Assembly (NCBI RefSeq): GCF_963678635.1
Contig: NC_087066.1
Coordinates: 4,404,485-4,464,484 of the forward strand
DNA: 60,000 nt
Source: Symsagittifera roscoffensis
Lineage: Eukaryota > Xenacoelomorpha > Acoela > Convolutidae
Direction: 5' to 3'
A program made the position numbers and the translations under genes. Positions 56,602 through 60,000 of this stretch are shown here, in pieces (within the stretch, counting starts at the first letter, position 1; the number at the start of each line of letters is the position of its first letter). Under the pieces are notes generated by a model. It was not told the origin of the DNA. It ran no database searches and was given only the letters and a program-made list of their open reading frames with translations.

Positions 56602-57221
56602 GTTTTGCGCGCAGTCGGAAATCTAATGGCAAATTTGCGTTGGTGCAAAAAATGATTTGTTTCACAGAGAGAACTGCAAAAGTTCGGACGGTTAAAATTA
56701 ATTAAAAAGAGCAACTTCACCATTTTGACAGTTTTGCATGCAATTTTGATTTTTCAGACAACCTTCAAACACATATTTGGTCTGACTTGCTTGCTTTTGC
56801 ACGCAAAATTGATCCAAATTAGGTCGATTGCTTTTTTCAAGTATTTTGATTGCTGCTCTCCAATCAAAGTATTCTAAAACATTAAATTTTAGCAGATAAC
56901 CAGGTGAAAACGTACCGCTTGCAGCTTGCATTTTAAAATTCAAAACAATTGTTGCAAGTGCGCGTAAAAATTTGATTGTATATTTGAAGCGAGAAAAGAA
57001 TTGAATATCGTCGCAAATGTTAAAAGTGTTCAAAGATGTTTTCTAAATGTAGTCCGATCAAAAGAAATCAGATTCTGGTCAAACATCTCGCTTCTATATT
57101 AGTCGAAAGCATTTTTCCAATTTCGATAAATAAAGGAATCAATTATGAGCATTAATTAGCCCGTTTCTTTTATAGCTCATATTCGGGAAATTTTTCTGAA
57201 AAGGTTTCGTATGATGTGGTT
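56602..57221. other. 5' flank of the LDLa gene
   Basis: AT-rich sequence upstream of the minus-strand ATG at 56601. A 111-codon minus-strand frame at 57033-56698 starts without an ATG and shows no family resemblance. No clear TATA box lies close to the ATG. Confidence 0.45.
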
Positions 57222-57535
57222 ACGTAGCAGTATGTAGACAACCGCGTATTCATACTTGTCAGTGAGCAGACAAATACTAAGTTAACCAATCAGAATCGCG
57301 ACAAGGAAGGTTACGCAGCAGTATGTAGACAACCGCGTATTCATATTCGTCAATAGGTGGACAAACAACCAATTAACCAATCAGAATCGGGTCTAGGAAG
57401 AAATGATAATGATTAATTATTTATTTGGTAAGTTTGCTTTCTAATCTCGATTCTGATTGGTTAACATAGCAAGTGTCTGCTTACTGACCAGTATAAATAG
57501 GCGGTTGTCTAAATACAGACCGCATGTGAAAAAGC
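57222..57535. promoter_or_regulatory. three-unit repeat carrying CCAAT and TATA-like motifs
   Basis: A unit of about 75-85 bases (GTAGACAACCGCGTATTCAT ... TTAACCAATCAGAATC) occurs at about 57230-57300 and 57312-57395, and inverted at about 57443-57525. The inverted unit reads, on the plus strand, GATTCTGATTGGTTAAC then GTATAAATAGGCGG, a CCAAT box about 40 bases before a good TATA box. The other two have weaker TATA versions pointing toward the LDLa gene. It could be promoter modules or a transposon with promoter-like ends. Confidence 0.45.
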
Positions 57536-57846
57536 TTAATTTTGCTGAAAGCTTTGTATAAGGAGTTTTATATCGCCTGTAGAAAAATTATAGGTAGTCC
57601 AAAAAGAAAGCCTGAGTTCAGTTTGGAACAATTTTTTTAAGACGGGCCTTATGAAATTCGACAAGCAAGTTAGAAGATCAAAAATAAACGGAACTTAGAT
57701 AATTACTTGCGTGCAAGTTGCTGGAAAATTTTTAACATACTTAAATTAAATTTTGGCTGAGTAAATAATGGATGTCCTAACACAAATCAAAAATCAAGTT
57801 ATTAATGCCAGAATTGTTTAAGTTTTGCATTTCAAAAAAGGTTATC

Positions 57847-58522
57847 ATTCCGACTTTTGTTACAAAAGTAACGAAGTATTTGTTCTCGTGTGGCTTTTGA
57901 TTTTTTTAACTAGCCATATTTGACGAAACTTTTTTCGGTATCAATCAAAAATTATTGTTCTTCTGAGCTCAAATTTAAAAAGAAATTTTACCTTCGATCA
58001 TTTTTTTTATAAATTATGCGGGTTTAAAATTTGCTATTTTTGGCTAATTTGGGACAATTAACGCGCGATATATTTTGTGCTATTAACGCATAAGCAGAGA
58101 TTTAATCCGTCATAGAAATTGTTCTAATTGGTTGAAGGAAGCTTATTTGCCATAAATGTTTTGTTACTAGGAGCAAATTCTGTCATTTTGTACTTAATAT
58201 GGCGTGTGGAGTGTTGATCACAGTTTTTTTTATTGGCTCTTTTTACTACCCCCTTTCAAAATATCGACGGTTATTACGGCTAAATGCGTGATGTTAAAAT
58301 GAAAATATGAAGAACAAGTCTGTTCAAATTTGTCAATTTGTTCACCATGCCAAATTTTGTTGCATTATGACAACGTTCAATAAGCTTTTCAAAACTAAAA
58401 TTCAAAGAGGGGGGATTGAAAAAAAGCCATTTTAATTTTTTACTTCTAGTTTTTTTCTTGTTATTACCGCTCCATCGAATTGAAAAGGAATAGCTTCGCA
58501 CTGATAAGAGCAGTCTTGTTCT
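57847..58522 (+). mobile_element. short inverted-repeat element, copy 6
   Basis: Starts ATTCCGACTTTTGTTACAAA, core ACGCGCGATATATTTTGTGC, ends CTGATAAGAGCAGTCTTGTT. The longest copy together with copy 1. Confidence 0.75.
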
Positions 58523-58554
58523 TTTTTAGTTCATCTTTGCTTTTGACGTAACAG

Positions 58555-58694
58555 AAAGCGTATCAGAGTCAACACGTGAACAGATTTTTGAATTCGTACA
58601 AGTATTTGCAGTATGACATTTTTCAAACATTTTTTTTTTGTAATTTTACGAGTGAAACTGGAACTTTCTATTTTTTTAATGGGCATGCCTTGAA
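58555..58694 (+). repeat. dispersed repeat, also at 2.7 kb
   Basis: Matches 2671-2817 (GTATCAGAGTCAACACGTGA ... GGGCATGCCTT). Here it lies between copies 6 and 7 of the short inverted-repeat element. Confidence 0.7.
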
Positions 58695-58849
58695 AAGAGT
58701 CAAACTATAAAAGATACACTAACTTTTCTTCAGCACACTTTTTGAACAAACTGAATGCTAAATTTGACTCGTAAGCAAAACTCTAGAATTAGAAAAAGTT
58801 TTAAGAATTTATTTTTAACAGCCTCTGGATTTACGAATCTAAAACAGAA

Positions 58850-59292
58850 ACAAGGCTGCTTGTATCAAGTTGAACCCCTGAACTTTCCGACTGTCTTTTA
58901 AGGTCTATCTATCACTGTAGAAAAAAGGATTATTTTTTCGAAAAAAAATACACAAATTTTGAGTTTCTTTTTCAAAGCATCCCCCACGCCCCAGACGTAC
59001 AAATTGATAGATTTTGCTCCTAGTTATAAATAATTTAAGACAAATAGCCTGTTTCAATCAATTTGGAACGATTTCATTGAGGGATTGAATCTCCGCTTAC
59101 GCGTTTAAAGCGCCTAAAGATATTGTGTGTTAATTGTTCCAACTTGGCCAAACTGGCAAGCTTTAAGCCCTTTAACTTTAATAAAAAAGTCACAGGTGAA
59201 TAACTTTATTAAAAGTGAGCTCAAGACAACGAAACTTTTCAATTTATAGAAAAAAATCCTTCGAAATTTTTTAGCTAACAAGTTCAAAAAAC
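58850..59292 (-). mobile_element. short inverted-repeat element, copy 7, inverted
   Basis: Reverse orientation, more decayed: CTTGTATCAAGTTGAACCCC, TTTAAGGTCTAT, CTCCGCTTACGCGTTTAAAG, CACAGGTGAATAAC. The far terminal repeat is not recognisable. Confidence 0.65.
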
Positions 59293-60000
59293 TGTAGGAA
59301 TAAAAACGAAAATTGATAAAAAACGATGCCTTATCATCAGAAGCATAACAAAAATTCTGCGTACAGAAGTAAACAGTTTGAATGTTGGTCCTTTTGGTCG
59401 TAGAGTTTTCATCTAAACTTATTGATAGATGGTAGATGTATACAAAAGAGCAAAACGGCAGTAGTTTGAGCGGCAACAATAGAACGCAGTCAGTTGTATT
59501 GTTGAAAATTATAAAAGGTCATTTTTGAGCAGAAAATACTTCAAAAATTTGCAAAAAAGTATTTAAAGAAATTTTAACCAGCCTTCCGAAAACCCAATGA
59601 CTGAGCAGATAAAGTCTGCTTGTGTTATTTTTTTCTCCGACTAGAATCATATTATTGACTTGTTTTATCCCAAGCATGGACGAAAACTTTGCGCTACACC
59701 GCCTAATTTAAATGCTAGACCTTGAATTAGCAATCAAATAAAGCGAGGAGTTTGAATGAAACTTGTTGAAAAAACTGTCCATGGTTGCAACTTGTCTGCT
59801 ATTTTGGAACCTGATCTAAACTACATTTTATGATTGGATAAATTAAATGTTTTACCAATGTAAAGTATTTAATATTAACCAATCATGATCCATCTAACTA
59901 ACAACCCACTTATTTGTAAGTGCTGAAGTTACTTGTAATTTCAGCACCAGAGAGATTTGAATTTAACTTAGAAATTAGTTGGACTCTCCCGAGCACTTCA
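59293..60000. other. right-hand end of the window, no feature seen
   Basis: AT-rich sequence with short chance frames and no match to the repeat families above. Confidence 0.5.

Noticed and set aside
56698-57033. 111-codon minus-strand open frame upstream of the LDLa gene
   Set aside because: Starts at TTG, has no signal peptide or LDLa character, and lies in AT-rich sequence. No splice link to exon 1 is needed.
1-60000. CRISPR array, bacterial operon or prophage
   Set aside because: No regularly spaced identical repeats. Genes are split by introns and repeats are eukaryotic in style.

Overview
The window is nuclear DNA from an animal, probably an invertebrate. The genes are split by introns with GT-AG (and some GC-AG) splice sites, the exons are visibly GC-richer than the AT-rich surroundings, one gene encodes a long chain of LDL-receptor class A modules, and degraded Ty3/gypsy retroelements and short inverted-repeat transposons fill much of the space between. 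There are no bacterial operons, no CRISPR array and no rRNA. I cannot name the species from sequence alone.

Four genes can be built from splice signals plus reading phase. (1) Plus strand, 1433-2152 joined to 12265-12813: a 422-residue cysteine-containing secreted protein of unknown family, with a repeat-filled intron of about 10 kb. (2) Minus strand, 21742-15190, three exons: a 634-residue ferric reductase/NADPH oxidase-type flavocytochrome with six predicted membrane helices, heme histidines, a flavin-binding motif and an NADPH-binding domain. (3) Minus strand, 37947-36756: a small secreted Cys-rich protein with a Thr-rich tail and a hydrophobic C-terminus (3' part of the model uncertain). 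(4) Minus strand, 56601-46769, sixteen exons: a secreted 913-residue protein made of a signal peptide and about 19 LDLa modules. All fifteen phase joins agree, and two introns use GC donors.

The middle (about 29.8-45.2 kb) is retroelement territory, all on the minus strand. A broken Ty3/gypsy element at 29.8-36.6 kb carries a tandemly duplicated unit of about 2.17 kb (reverse transcriptase/RNase H plus an LTR-like piece plus a long palindrome). A second, different Ty3/gypsy element at about 39.2-45.2 kb keeps traces of a zinc knuckle, protease, reverse transcriptase, RNase H, a long charged linker, integrase and an extra charged reading frame. Both are dead.

The rest is non-coding and rich in dispersed repeats. 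One short inverted-repeat element family has seven recognisable copies (3.2, 4.1, 10.4, 11.1, 16.6, 57.8 and 58.9 kb), with an internal palindrome in the copies and two head-to-head pairs. A Tc1/mariner-like end sequence occurs at 18.6 and 25.8-26.8 kb on foldback structures. Three CCAAT/TATA-bearing repeat units lie upstream of the LDLa gene. No coherent multi-gene system links the four genes; the two secreted Cys-rich proteins, the LDLa protein and the reductase look like independent neighbours.
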